DNA of 64,000 nt, taken from assembly GCF_024172165.1 (NCBI RefSeq), contig NZ_JAMZEB010000002.1, positions 9,584,501-9,648,500 of the forward strand, given 5' to 3'. Made by a program: the position numbers and the translations under genes. This DNA is from Nonomuraea thailandensis. Its GTDB lineage: Bacteria; Actinomycetota; Actinomycetes; Streptosporangiales; Streptosporangiaceae. Position 1 is the stretch's first letter; every line of letters begins with the position of its first letter. Below are positions 25,315 to 34,000 of this stretch, piece by piece. The notes beneath the pieces were generated by a model, which did not search any database, was not told the DNA's origin, and worked only from the letters and a program-made list of their open reading frames with translations.

Positions 25315-26330
25315 GTGCGCAGCTCCTCGGAGACGGTCCCGGCCTTGCGGCGGTCGGCCAGCCACGCCAGCCGGGTGAACCGCTGGCGGAAGTCCCCGGC
25401 GGTCAGGCCGTGGTAGCGGTAGGCGTCGGCCAGCTCGACGGCGCCCGCCTTCACCGTCCAGCGGGCGTGGTAACCGGGCAGCGCCTCGCGGATCCGCGAG
25501 AACGAGACCCGGTAGGAGCGCGGGTCGGCGCCGGTCTCGCCGGTGATCATCAGCTCGGAGCCGGGCACCGCCTCGACGACGTGCTCGGCGATCTCGGCCA
25601 CGGTCAGGTTGTTCAGCTCGCCGCCCACGTTGAACGCCCTGGCGTGCACGGCCTGGCGCGGCGCGGCCAGCGCGGCCAGGAAGGCGTCGGCGATGTCGGC
25701 CACGTGCACCAGGGGCCGCCACGGGGTGCCGTCCGACAGCACGCGCACCTGCCCGGTCAGGTGGGCGTGGCCGACGAGGTTGTTCAGCACGATGTCGGCG
25801 CGCAGCCGGGGCGAGAACCCGAACGCGGTCGCGTTGCGCAGGAACACCGGGGTGAAGTCGTCGTCGGCCAGGTCGACCAGCTCGTCCTCGACGCGCACCT
25901 TCGACTCGGCGTACGGGGTGACGGGCCGCAGCGGGGCGTCCTCGTCGAGCAGGTCGTCGCCTCCGGAGGCGCCGTAGACCGAGCAGGTGGAGGCGTACAG
26001 GAAGCGGCGCACACCGGCGTCCCTGGCCAGCCTGGCCAGCCGGACGGAGGCGTGGTGGTTGATGTCGTAGGTCAGCTCGGGCGCGAGCGCGCCGAGCGGG
26101 TCGTTGGAGAGCGCGGCCAGGTGGATCACCGCGTCGCAGCCTTCGAGCACGTTCGCGGGCACGTCGCGCAGGTCCACGCGGTGCCCCGGCGGGTCGTCCG
26201 GCACGGGGCCGAGCACGCACTCGGCGAACAGCCCCGAGTCCAGGCCCGTCACCTCGTGGCCGGCCTTGGCGAGCATGGGTGCCATGACCGTGCCGAGATA
26301 GCCCTGGTGCCCCGTGAGTAAGACACGCAT
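25311..26330 (-). CDS. NAD-dependent nucleotide-sugar epimerase/dehydratase
   Basis: A 339-residue extended SDR with LLTGHQGYLGTVMAPML (NAD site), HLAALSNDPLGAL, STCSVYG (catalytic Ser/Thr region), PYAESK (YxxxK) and RNATAFGFSPRLRADIVLNNL. The latter group resembles enzymes paired with C-methyltransferases in branched-sugar pathways. It sits 5 bp after the PIG-L gene, overlaps the DUF4910 gene by 4 bp, and is probably a 4-keto reductase or 4-epimerase of the CDP- or dTDP-sugar made by the same operon. Confidence 0.82.
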   Translation of the reverse strand: MRVLLTGHQGYLGTVMAPMLAKAGHEVTGLDSGLFAECVLGPVPDDPPGHRVDLRDVPANVLEGCDAVIHLAALSNDPLGALAPELTYDINHHASVRLARLARDAGVRRFLYASTCSVYGASGGDDLLDEDAPLRPVTPYAESKVRVEDELVDLADDDFTPVFLRNATAFGFSPRLRADIVLNNLVGHAHLTGQVRVLSDGTPWRPLVHVADIADAFLAALAAPRQAVHARAFNVGGELNNLTVAEIAEHVVEAVPGSELMITGETGADPRSYRVSFSRIREALPGYHARWTVKAGAVELADAYRYHGLTAGDFRQRFTRLAWLADRRKAGTVSEELRT

Positions 26331-26335
26331 GTCGA

Positions 26336-26986
26336 TCAGCCTCCAGCTAGATCTAGAGCGAGTTTGTGCAGGTAGAAGGCCTCCGCGTAGCGTGCGTGAC
26401 ACTCGATGCCGCGGATCCTGGCCAGCCCGAGGAACGCCTCCCTGTCGAACCAGGGGCGGTGGCGCTGGGAGGGGTAGTGCTCCCAGAGCAGGGAGACCTT
26501 GCGCTCGGCCAGCGCGAGGTCGAGCGGCTGGTAGGCGTTGGGCCGGCCGAGGTCGCCGTCCCACTTGAGGATCTCGTAACCGAGCGTGAGGTGGTCGCGG
26601 AACGCGGTGGGCACCAGTCGCGCCAGCCCCCGGTGGTCCTGGTGCGCGTCGCCGGCCTGCGGCGCCAGGATCAGGTCCGGCTCGGTCCGCATCCGCAGCT
26701 CCTCGACCGCGTTCTTGGCCTCGTCCCAGTGGGCGGGGAGCCGGCCGTCGGGCACCTTGGCCACGGTCACGCGCAGGTCGGCGTCCGGGCAGAAGGCGGC
26801 CAGCGCGTTGCGCTCCTCCTCCTCGCGCGCGGTCCCGCCGCCGGAGAGCACCAGGGCGTCCACCTGGATGCCCGGGTGCGCGGTGCACATGACCAGCAGG
26901 GTGCCGCCCGCGCCGATCGCCAGGTCGTCGCAGTGGGCGGCGAGCAGCGCGACGCGGCTCAGGCCGCTGGGGAAGAGCCGGTTCAC
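26336..26986 (-). CDS. PIG-L family deacetylase
   Basis: A 216-residue LmbE/PIG-L protein: VALLAAHCDDLAIGAGGTLL is the AHxDD zinc motif (here AHCDD), and LAPQAGDAHQDHRGLARL is the second metal site (HQDH). The family removes N-acetyl or other acyl groups from sugars such as GlcNAc-inositol. The start is GTG at 26986, overlapping the stop of the cytidylyltransferase gene by 4 bp. Within this operon it could deacetylate an amino-sugar precursor, which would fit the two NodB-type genes elsewhere in the locus. Confidence 0.85.
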   Translation of the reverse strand: MNRLFPSGLSRVALLAAHCDDLAIGAGGTLLVMCTAHPGIQVDALVLSGGGTAREEEERNALAAFCPDADLRVTVAKVPDGRLPAHWDEAKNAVEELRMRTEPDLILAPQAGDAHQDHRGLARLVPTAFRDHLTLGYEILKWDGDLGRPNAYQPLDLALAERKVSLLWEHYPSQRHRPWFDREAFLGLARIRGIECHARYAEAFYLHKLALDLAGG

Positions 26987-27759
26987 GCCCGCTCCCACAG
27001 GGCCCAGGGGCGGTCGCCGCGGGAGTAGGCCCGGTCCAGCTCCATGCGCTGGTTGACGGTGTCGGTGGGCCGCCAGTAGCCGCGGTAGGGGTAGGCCATC
27101 AGCCGCCCGCGTTTGGCCAGCTCCTTGCAGCCGTCCACGAGCAGGTCGCCGTTCTCGGGGATGTGGTCGAAGATCTCCTGACGTAAGACGAAATATCCCC
27201 CGTTCACCCACAGCGGCATCTCGGTGACGGCGGTGATCTGGCCCACCAGCCCGTCCTCGGCGATCTCCACACAGTGGAAGGTCCCCGGCGGCGGCACGGC
27301 CATCAGCGCGCCACCGGCGCCCGACTTCTCCAGCCGCTCGATGATCTCCGGCAGCGGCGCATCCGTGAGCACGTCGGCGTAGTTGGCCAGGAACATCTCG
27401 TCGCCCTGGAGATGGTCGCGCACCCGGCGCAGCCGCTCCCCGATCGACGACTCGACGCCGGTGTGGACGAACGAGATCGTCCAGTCGGAGATGTCGGCTC
27501 CCAGCAGCTCGACGTCGCCGCCGCGCAGCACGAAGTCGTTGGAGGCGGTCTCCTCGTAGCGGAGGAAGAACTCCTTGATCTGCTCGGCCCCGTAGCCGAG
27601 GCAGAGGATGAACTCCTTGTGGCCGAAGTGCGCGTAGTAGCGCATGACGTGCCAGATCAGCGGCCGGGGACCGACAAGCTGCATGGGCTTCGGCGCGTCG
27701 CCGGCGGCGCCCGTACGCATGCGGGTGCCGTAACCCCCGCAGAAGAGCACGACCTTCAC
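26983..27759 (-). CDS. Glucose-1-phosphate cytidylyltransferase-like nucleotidyltransferase
   Basis: A 258-residue RfbF-type enzyme: VVLFCGGYGTRM (nucleotide-binding GGxGTR loop), PKPMQLVGPRPLIWHVMRYY, FILCLGYGAEQIKEFF, FLANYADVLTD and YWRPTDTVNQRMELD. Family members join CTP and glucose-1-phosphate to CDP-glucose, the entry to 3,6-dideoxy and branched sugars. No CDP-glucose 4,6-dehydratase is obvious beside it, so downstream chemistry may go through the epimerase at 25311 or use a different sugar phosphate. The start is GTG at 27759 with GTGA overlap on the methyltransferase stop. Confidence 0.82.
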   Translation of the reverse strand: MKVVLFCGGYGTRMRTGAAGDAPKPMQLVGPRPLIWHVMRYYAHFGHKEFILCLGYGAEQIKEFFLRYEETASNDFVLRGGDVELLGADISDWTISFVHTGVESSIGERLRRVRDHLQGDEMFLANYADVLTDAPLPEIIERLEKSGAGGALMAVPPPGTFHCVEIAEDGLVGQITAVTEMPLWVNGGYFVLRQEIFDHIPENGDLLVDGCKELAKRGRLMAYPYRGYWRPTDTVNQRMELDRAYSRGDRPWALWERA

Positions 27760-28958
27760 ACGACCTCCAGCGTGGGGATGGGGAAGACCAGCCGGCCGCC
27801 CCAGTCGCGGATGTAGGAGAGCTGGTCGATCAGCTCGTCGCGCAGGTTCCACGGCAGGACGAGCACGTAGTCCGGCTTGTCGGCGGCGATGCGCTCCGGC
27901 TCGAAGATCGGGATGCGCGCGCCGGGGGTGAACTTGCCGTGCTTGTACGGGTTGCGATCCACCGTGTACGGCAGCAGGTCGGGCCGGACGCCGCAGTGGT
28001 TGAGCAGCGTGTTGCCCTTGCCGGGAGCCCCGTACCCGACCACCGTGCTGCCCTCCTCGGCAGCGGTGATCAGGAAGCCCAGCAGGTCGCGCCGGACCTT
28101 GGCCACCCGCTCGGTGAAGTCGATGTAGCCGGAGATCTCGTGCAGCCCGGCGGCCTTCTCCATCGCCAGCACGTCCGACACCCGCTGCGACGGGGCGCCC
28201 GACGGCGCGGCCCAGAGCCGGATCGAGCCGCCGTGCGTGGTCAGCAGCTCCACGTCCACCAGCGTCAGCCCGCCGGTGGCCAGGGCCCGCTGGGCGGAGG
28301 CGACGGTGTAGTACTGGAAGTGCTCGTGGTAGATCGTGTCGTACTGGTTGAGCTGCATCAGCGTGAGCAGGTGCTGCACCTCGACCGAGACCAGCCCGTC
28401 GTCGGCGACCAGCGTGCGCAGCCCCTCGGTGAAGCCGATCACGTCGGGGATGTGCGCGTAGACGTTGTTGGCCACCACGTAGTCGGCCTTGCCGTGCTCC
28501 GCCACGACCGCCTGCGCGCTCTCGGGCGTCAGGAACGCCGTCACCGTCGGCACGCCGCGCTCCCTGGCGGCCTGGCCGACGTTCACCGACGGCTCGACGC
28601 CCAGGCAGCGCACCCCGCGCTCCACCACGTGCCGCAGCAGGTAGCCGTCGTTGCTGGCCACCTCCACCACGAACGAGTCCGGCCGCAGGTCGAGGCCCGC
28701 CACGAAGGCGCGGGCGTGCTCCACCCAGGAGGCCGAGTAGGAGGAGAAGTAGGCGTAGTCCGTGAACGTCTCCTCCGGGGTGATCAACGGCGGGATCTGC
28801 GCGAGCCAGCACGACGTGCACACGCGCAGGTGCAGCGGGTAGGTCACCTCGGGCTCGTCGAGCTGGTCGGCCGTGAGGATCCGCTCGCAGGGCGGCGTCG
28901 CCCCCAGGTCCACCACGCCGGTGAGATCGTCCGAGCCGCATAACCGGCAAGTCATCAT
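27756..28958 (-). CDS. SAM-dependent sugar C-methyltransferase
   Basis: A 400-residue protein with the three-part build of sugar C-methyltransferases (NovU/TylC3 type). It has an N-terminal zinc-binding domain (CRLCGSDDL and CTSCWLAQ) and a central SAM domain (VVEVASNDGYLLRHV, GVEPS). The motif YHEHFQYY follows, then a C-terminal domain with GYGAPGKGNTLLNHCG and WNLRDELI. It would place a branching methyl group on a 4-keto nucleotide sugar. The start is ATG at 28958 with a GGAG ribosome site. It is the first gene of the coupled operon that runs down to 20789, and is divergent from the RmlC gene at 29018. Confidence 0.87.
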   Translation of the reverse strand: MMTCRLCGSDDLTGVVDLGATPPCERILTADQLDEPEVTYPLHLRVCTSCWLAQIPPLITPEETFTDYAYFSSYSASWVEHARAFVAGLDLRPDSFVVEVASNDGYLLRHVVERGVRCLGVEPSVNVGQAARERGVPTVTAFLTPESAQAVVAEHGKADYVVANNVYAHIPDVIGFTEGLRTLVADDGLVSVEVQHLLTLMQLNQYDTIYHEHFQYYTVASAQRALATGGLTLVDVELLTTHGGSIRLWAAPSGAPSQRVSDVLAMEKAAGLHEISGYIDFTERVAKVRRDLLGFLITAAEEGSTVVGYGAPGKGNTLLNHCGVRPDLLPYTVDRNPYKHGKFTPGARIPIFEPERIAADKPDYVLVLPWNLRDELIDQLSYIRDWGGRLVFPIPTLEVV

Positions 28959-29017
28959 TCGCACGCTCCAAGAGATTGATATTTCGCGAGGGCCGGTGAT
29001 CTCGTTACTGTCAGCCC

Positions 29018-29599
29018 ATGGATCCCCTCGGCATCGATGGCGTCTGGCGCCACACGCCGCCTGTCCACTCCGATCCCCGCGGCTCGTTCTACGAGGCCTT
29101 CCGCGCCGCCGACCTGCCCGGGCGGCGGTTCGACCTGGCACAGGTCAACTGCTCCGTCTCGGCCCGCGGCGTGCTGCGCGGCGTGCACTTCGCCGACGTG
29201 CCGCCGGGGCAGGCCAAGTACGTGATGTGCCTGTCCGGCAGCGTCATGGACGTCGTCGTGGACCTGCGCACGGGCTCGCCCACCTTCGGCCGGTGGGAGG
29301 GCGTGACACTGGACGACGTGAGCAGGAGCGCCGTCCTGGTGGCCGAGGGCCTCGGGCACGGGTTCATGGCGCTGAGCGAGCACGCCACGGTGATGTACCT
29401 GTGCTCCGAGCCGTACTCGCCGGCCCGCGAGCACGGGGTGCACCCGCTCGACCCGGCGCTCGGCATCGCCTGGCCGGCCGGCATCGAGCCCGTGCTCTCG
29501 GAGAAGGACGCCAAGGCCCCCACGCTCGACGAGGCGCTCAGGGCCGGGCTGCTGCCCGACCACGCCGCCTGCCAGGAGTTCTACGCCACGCTGCACTGA
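29018..29599 (+). CDS. rmlC: dTDP-4-keto-6-deoxyhexose 3,5-epimerase
   Basis: A 193-residue RmlC with all usual residues: PRGSFYEAF, GVLRGVHF (His57), Lys67, DLRTGSPTFG, GHGFMAL, and Tyr133 in CSEPYSPAREHGVHPLDP. It converts dTDP-4-keto-6-deoxyglucose to dTDP-4-keto-rhamnose in the rhamnose pathway, or one of its epimers in deoxysugar pathways. It is divergent from the methyltransferase gene (59 bp between starts) and converges on rmlD, with a 19-bp overlap at the ends. The presence of a second, altered RmlC in the locus suggests two different deoxysugars. Confidence 0.9.
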   Translation: MDPLGIDGVWRHTPPVHSDPRGSFYEAFRAADLPGRRFDLAQVNCSVSARGVLRGVHFADVPPGQAKYVMCLSGSVMDVVVDLRTGSPTFGRWEGVTLDDVSRSAVLVAEGLGHGFMALSEHATVMYLCSEPYSPAREHGVHPLDPALGIAWPAGIEPVLSEKDAKAPTLDEALRAGLLPDHAACQEFYATLH

Positions 29600-30432
29600 C
29601 GGCTCCTCGACAGGACGGGCCAGGCCGCGTGCAGCGCGGCGCGCCAGTGCCGGATCGGCTCCCCCCGGGTGTGCGCCAGCACGCTGTTGGCCGGGCGCCG
29701 GGCCGGGCGGGGGAAGGCCGAGGTCGGCACCGGGCGCACCCGCTCCGGGTCCTGGCCCAGCAGCGTGAAGATCTCCCTGGCGAACCCGCACCAGGTCGTC
29801 TCCCCCGCGCTCGTGCCGTGGTAGACGCCCGGCGGCAGGTCCGACTGCGCCAGCCGGACGAGGTAGTCGGCCAGGTCGGCCGTCCAGGTGGGCTGGCCGT
29901 GCTGGTCGTCCACCACGTCCAGGATGGGCCGCTCCCCGGCCAGCCTGATCATGGTGGTGGCGAAGTTCGCGCCGTGGGCGCCGTACAGCCAGGCGGTGCG
30001 CACCACGTAGTGGCCGAGCTCCAGCACCGCCCGCTCGCCCGCCAGCTTGGTCCTGCCGTAGGCGTTCACCGGCCCCGTCGGCGCGTCCTCGGTGTACGGC
30101 GGGCCCGCCGCCCCGTCGAAGACGTAGTCGGTGGACACGTGCACGAGCCGGGCGCCGATCCGGTCGCACGCCTCGGCCAGCCAGCGGGCGGCGTCCCCGT
30201 TGACCGCCAGCGCCTCGGCCTCGTGCGTCTCGGCGTCGTCCACCGCGGTCCAGGCCGCGCAGTTCAGCACGGCCCTGGGCCGGTAGGCGGAGACGAAGTC
30301 GTGCACCGCCCGCCTGTCACGCACGTCCAGGTCGGCCCGGCCGAGCGCGAGCACCGGCTCGCCCGTCAGCGCGGTCCTGCAGAGGACGTCGGCGGCCAGC
30401 ATTCCGCCCGCCCCCGTGATGAGCCACCTCAT
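29581..30432 (-). CDS. rmlD: dTDP-4-dehydrorhamnose reductase
   Basis: A 283-residue SDR: LITGAGGMLAADVL (NAD(P) site), NCAAWTAVDDAE, STDYVFDG, and YGRTKLAGE (YxxxK), then TAWLYG. It reduces dTDP-4-keto-L-rhamnose to dTDP-L-rhamnose, the last step of donor synthesis. It is the last gene of the minus-strand set rmlA-rmlB-rmlD, separated from rmlB by 78 bp. Its end overlaps the rmlC end by 19 bp on the opposite strand. Confidence 0.88.
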   Translation of the reverse strand: MRWLITGAGGMLAADVLCRTALTGEPVLALGRADLDVRDRRAVHDFVSAYRPRAVLNCAAWTAVDDAETHEAEALAVNGDAARWLAEACDRIGARLVHVSTDYVFDGAAGPPYTEDAPTGPVNAYGRTKLAGERAVLELGHYVVRTAWLYGAHGANFATTMIRLAGERPILDVVDDQHGQPTWTADLADYLVRLAQSDLPPGVYHGTSAGETTWCGFAREIFTLLGQDPERVRPVPTSAFPRPARRPANSVLAHTRGEPIRHWRAALHAAWPVLSRSRQCSVA

Positions 30433-30510
30433 GCGGCCTCCCGGCCTGATCGGGCGATCCCCTGTCCCATCGCCGAGCTCCGCTCGGAGAAGACCGCGAT
30501 CGAGTCCTCG

Positions 30511-31479
30511 CTACGCTGCGGATCCATCGCGGCCCCACCAGTCGCGGTGCGCGGCATACCAGCGGACGGTGTCCTTCAGCCCCTGCTCGAACGGGATCTC
30601 AGGGCGGTAGCCCAGCGCCCGCAGCTTGGAGTCGTCCAGCGAGTACCTGCGGTCGTGGCCCTTGCGGTCGGCCACGTACGCGACCATGTCCCAGCCCTTG
30701 CCGCAGGCTTCGAGCAGGCGCGCGGTGAGCTCCTTGTTGGTCAGCTCGGCCGTGCCCGCGATGTGGTAGATCTCGCCCGGCTCGCCCTTCTCGGCGACCA
30801 GGCGGATGCCCGCGCAGTGGTCCTCGACGTGGATCCAGTCCCGCACGTTGCCGCCGTCGCCGTACAGCGGCACCTTCCTGCCGCGCAGCAGGTTCGTGAC
30901 GAACAGCGGGATGAGCTTCTCGGGGTACTGCCTGGGCCCGTAGTTGTTGCCGCAGCGGGTGATCGACACGTTCAGCCCGTACGTGATCGCGTACGCGCGG
31001 GCGATCAGGTCCCCGCTCGCCTTCGACGCCGCGTACGGCGACCGGGGCCGCACCGGCGCGGCCTCGTCCCAGGAGCCGATGTCGATCGAGCCGTACACCT
31101 CGTCGGTCGAGACCTGCACCACCTTCGGCACCCCGGCCTCCAGGCACGCCTGCAGCAGCGTCTGGGTGCCGAGCGCGTTGGTGCGCATGAACTCGGCGGC
31201 GCCCTCGATCGACCGGTCCACGTGCGACTCGGCGGCGAAGTTGACCACGAGGTCGTGGCCGGGGACGACCCGCGCGAGCAGCTCGGCGTCGCAGATGTCC
31301 CCGTGCACGAACTCGTGCCGCACCCCGTCGAGGTTGGCGCGGTTGCCGGCGTACGTCAGCTTGTCCAGCACCGTGACGGCCGCGCCGGACCCGGGCGCAT
31401 CAGAAGTCGACTCGTGGAGGTTCCGGACGAAGTGGGAGCCGATGAATCCCGCGCCACCGGTGACCAGAATTCTTGTCAT
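30511..31479 (-). CDS. rmlB: dTDP-glucose 4,6-dehydratase
   Basis: A 322-residue SDR: ILVTGGAGFIGSHFVRN, DKLTYAGNRANL, NFAAESHVDRSI, STDEVYGSI (catalytic Asp/Glu), SPYAASKAS and TRCGNNYGPRQYPEKLIP. It dehydrates dTDP-glucose to dTDP-4-keto-6-deoxyglucose, the branch point for rhamnose and other deoxysugars. It starts with ATG overlapping the rmlA stop (ATGA). Confidence 0.94.
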   Translation of the reverse strand: MTRILVTGGAGFIGSHFVRNLHESTSDAPGSGAAVTVLDKLTYAGNRANLDGVRHEFVHGDICDAELLARVVPGHDLVVNFAAESHVDRSIEGAAEFMRTNALGTQTLLQACLEAGVPKVVQVSTDEVYGSIDIGSWDEAAPVRPRSPYAASKASGDLIARAYAITYGLNVSITRCGNNYGPRQYPEKLIPLFVTNLLRGRKVPLYGDGGNVRDWIHVEDHCAGIRLVAEKGEPGEIYHIAGTAELTNKELTARLLEACGKGWDMVAYVADRKGHDRRYSLDDSKLRALGYRPEIPFEQGLKDTVRWYAAHRDWWGRDGSAA

Positions 31480-32543
31480 GAACTGATCTGTACCTTGCTG
31501 TGATCGCCCAGTACGAGACGGTGGGCTTTGGGCGTGTTGGGCGCCGGGGTGACCTCGACGTCGTGGCCGATCAGCGACGACTCGATGCGGCCCACCCCGG
31601 CGATGGAGGCGCGGGGCAGCACGATCGAGTACTCGATCTCGCTGCCGTTGACGGCGCAGGAGGCGCCGATGGAGGTGTACGGGCCGACGTAGCTGTCCTG
31701 GATGCGGGCGCCGGCGCCGATGATCGCCGGGCCGACCACGCGCGAGCGCTCGACCACCGCGCCCGGCTCGATCGCGACCCGGCCGATGAGCTCGCTGGCG
31801 GCGTCCACCCGCCCGTCGATCCTGGGCTCGACCGACTCCAGCACGAGCCGGTTGACCTCCAGCATGTCGGTGACGTTGCCGGTGTCCTTCCAGTAGCCGG
31901 AGATCACCGAGGACTCGACGCGCTCCCCCGCCTCGATCAGCCACTGGATCGCGTCGGTGATCTCCAGCTCGCCCCGCCACGACGGCTTGAGCTCCGCCAC
32001 CGCCGCGTGGACGGCCGGGCTGAACAGGTAGACGCCGACCAGCGCCAGATCGCTCTTGGGCCGCTCGGGCTTCTCCTCCAGGCCGATCACGCGCCCCTCG
32101 GTGTCCAGCTCGGCCACCCCGAACTGGCGCGGGTCGCCGACCTTGGTCAGCATGATCTGCGCGGCGGGGCGTTCCCTGGCGAACCGGTCGACCAGGTCGT
32201 TGATGCCGCCCACGACGAAGTTGTCGCCGAGGTACATGACGAAGTCGTCGTCGCCCAGGTAGTCGCGGGCGATCAGCACGCCGTGGGCCAGCCCGAGCGG
32301 GGCCTCCTGCCGCAGGTACGTCACCTGCAGCCCGAACGCCGAGCCGTCGCCCACGGCCGCCTCGATCTCCGCGTGCGTGTCCCCGACCACCAGGCCGAGC
32401 TCCTGGATCCCGGACTCCGCGATGGCCTCCAGGCCGTAGAACAGGACCGGCTTGTTGGCGACGGGGACCAGTTGCTTGGCCGACGTGTGCGTGATGGGGC
32501 GTAGCCGGGTGCCCGACCCCCCGGCGAGCACGAGTGCTTTCAC
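31476..32543 (-). CDS. rmlA: Glucose-1-phosphate thymidylyltransferase, long form
   Basis: A 355-residue enzyme: ALVLAGGSGTRLRPIT, AKQLVPVANKPVLFYGLE, YLGDNFVVGG, EEKPERPKSDLALVGVY and WKDTGNVTDMLEVN. A C-terminal left-handed beta-helix (about 250-340) follows, with hexapeptide-like turns. The extended form is the one common in actinomycete deoxysugar clusters. It makes dTDP-glucose from dTTP and glucose-1-phosphate. The start is GTG at 32543, 2 bp after the glycosylphosphotransferase stop, so initiation of the repeat unit and donor supply are co-transcribed. Confidence 0.93.
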   Translation of the reverse strand: MKALVLAGGSGTRLRPITHTSAKQLVPVANKPVLFYGLEAIAESGIQELGLVVGDTHAEIEAAVGDGSAFGLQVTYLRQEAPLGLAHGVLIARDYLGDDDFVMYLGDNFVVGGINDLVDRFARERPAAQIMLTKVGDPRQFGVAELDTEGRVIGLEEKPERPKSDLALVGVYLFSPAVHAAVAELKPSWRGELEITDAIQWLIEAGERVESSVISGYWKDTGNVTDMLEVNRLVLESVEPRIDGRVDAASELIGRVAIEPGAVVERSRVVGPAIIGAGARIQDSYVGPYTSIGASCAVNGSEIEYSIVLPRASIAGVGRIESSLIGHDVEVTPAPNTPKAHRLVLGDHSKVQISS

Positions 32544-32545
32544 CG

Positions 32546-34000
32546 CTAGTAAGCCCCTTCTCCACGGGTGACGACGGACCAGGTCTTCCACAGGATCTGC
32601 AGGTCGAGGATGAGCGACCAGTTCTCCACGTAGCGCAGGTCGAGGCGTACGGACTCCTCCCACGTCAGGTCGGAACGCCCGCTGACCTGCCACAGCCCGG
32701 TGATGCCCGGCTTGACCACGAGGCGGCGCCGGACGTCGGTGCCGTACTCGGCGACCTCCTCCGGCAGCGGCGGGCGCGGGCCGACGAGCGACATCTCGCC
32801 GCGCAGGACGTTCAGCAGCTGGGGCAGCTCGTCGAGGGAGTATTTCCGGAGGAAAGCGCCTGCCCTGGTGATCCTTGGATCGTTCCTAATCTTGAAGAGC
32901 ACTCCGTCGAACTCGTTCGCTTCGAGCAACGCGCCCTTGAGCCGCTCCGCATCGACCACCATGGTCCTGAATTTCACCAGACGGAACTCCTTGCCGCCCT
33001 TGCCGACCCTGGTCTGGTAGAAGAGCGCGGGGCCGGGGCTGGTCAGGCGGATGACCAGCGCGATCGCCAGCAGCGGCAGCGCGAGCACCAGCAGCGCGAC
33101 CCCCGCCACCAGGCGGTCGAAGACGGTCTTCACGAACTGCCGCATCCCGCCGAACTCGGGATGCTCCACGTGCAGGAGCGGCATGCCCGCGACCGGCCTG
33201 ATGCTGATCCGCGGCCCGGCCACGTCGAGGAGCGCGGGCGCCACGAACAGGTCCGTGCGCGCGGTCTCCAGGCTCCACGCCAGCCGGCGCAGCGCGGCGC
33301 CGTCCAGCTCCGGGCAGGCCAGCACGGCCACGGCGTCGACCTGCTCCCGCTGGACGACAGTGGCCACGTCGCCGAAGTCGCCGAGCACCGGGATGCCGTC
33401 GAGGTCCACGTCCATGGCGTTGCCCGGCAGGCAGGCTCCCACCACCTGCATCCCGTGGTACGGCTGGCGCCTGAACTGCATCACCAGGTCGAGGATCGAC
33501 TCCCGGTGCCCTACCGCGATCACCTGGCGCATGTAGTCGCCCACCGCTCTGCGCCGGTGCAGCCGCTTGCGCATCCGGTAGCGGTAGTAGAGCGTCGCGA
33601 GCAGGGCCAGCGGCAACATCGCCATCACGAAGCTGCGCGCGATGGCGGTCTGCGTGGCGTAGGCCATGATGGCGACGGCCGCCATCAGCCCGATGCCGCC
33701 GTTCAGTACGGCCTTGAACTCCTCCGTTCCCTCGCCGTTGGCGCGCTGGCGGTACGCGCCGCCCATCCACAGCGCGATGGGCCAGGCGATGACCAGGCCG
33801 AATCCCAGCAGGAACTCGACCGTCGGAATGTACGCGCCGGCGATCAGCCGGATGCCCAGCACGCACACGCACGCGAGCAGCGCGCACGCCGTGTCACCCG
33901 ATAACAGGAGCCGTAAGTACGCACGCGTCCAGATGCTCGACGCGCGGCGCGGTACGGCCTCGAGGAGCACGACAGCGGACTCCCCAGTCCCCACCCTCAT
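32546..34000 (-). CDS. Polyprenyl-phosphate glycosyl-1-phosphate transferase (initiating enzyme)
   Basis: A 484-residue protein. The N-terminal part has four to five membrane segments (about 30-150), then a Rossmann-like central domain, a further hydrophobic segment, and the C-terminal bacterial sugar transferase domain. The last shows LTSPGPALFYQTRVGKGGKEFRLVKFRTM, RKYSLDELPQLLNVL and MSLVGPRPPLPEE. It transfers a sugar-1-phosphate from a nucleotide donor to undecaprenyl phosphate, the first step of repeat-unit assembly. The start is ATG at 34000, since the membrane domain begins soon after; an upstream extension is open. It is the first gene of the set with rmlA, rmlB and rmlD. Confidence 0.9.
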   Translation of the reverse strand: MRVGTGESAVVLLEAVPRRASSIWTRAYLRLLLSGDTACALLACVCVLGIRLIAGAYIPTVEFLLGFGLVIAWPIALWMGGAYRQRANGEGTEEFKAVLNGGIGLMAAVAIMAYATQTAIARSFVMAMLPLALLATLYYRYRMRKRLHRRRAVGDYMRQVIAVGHRESILDLVMQFRRQPYHGMQVVGACLPGNAMDVDLDGIPVLGDFGDVATVVQREQVDAVAVLACPELDGAALRRLAWSLETARTDLFVAPALLDVAGPRISIRPVAGMPLLHVEHPEFGGMRQFVKTVFDRLVAGVALLVLALPLLAIALVIRLTSPGPALFYQTRVGKGGKEFRLVKFRTMVVDAERLKGALLEANEFDGVLFKIRNDPRITRAGAFLRKYSLDELPQLLNVLRGEMSLVGPRPPLPEEVAEYGTDVRRRLVVKPGITGLWQVSGRSDLTWEESVRLDLRYVENWSLILDLQILWKTWSVVTRGEGAY

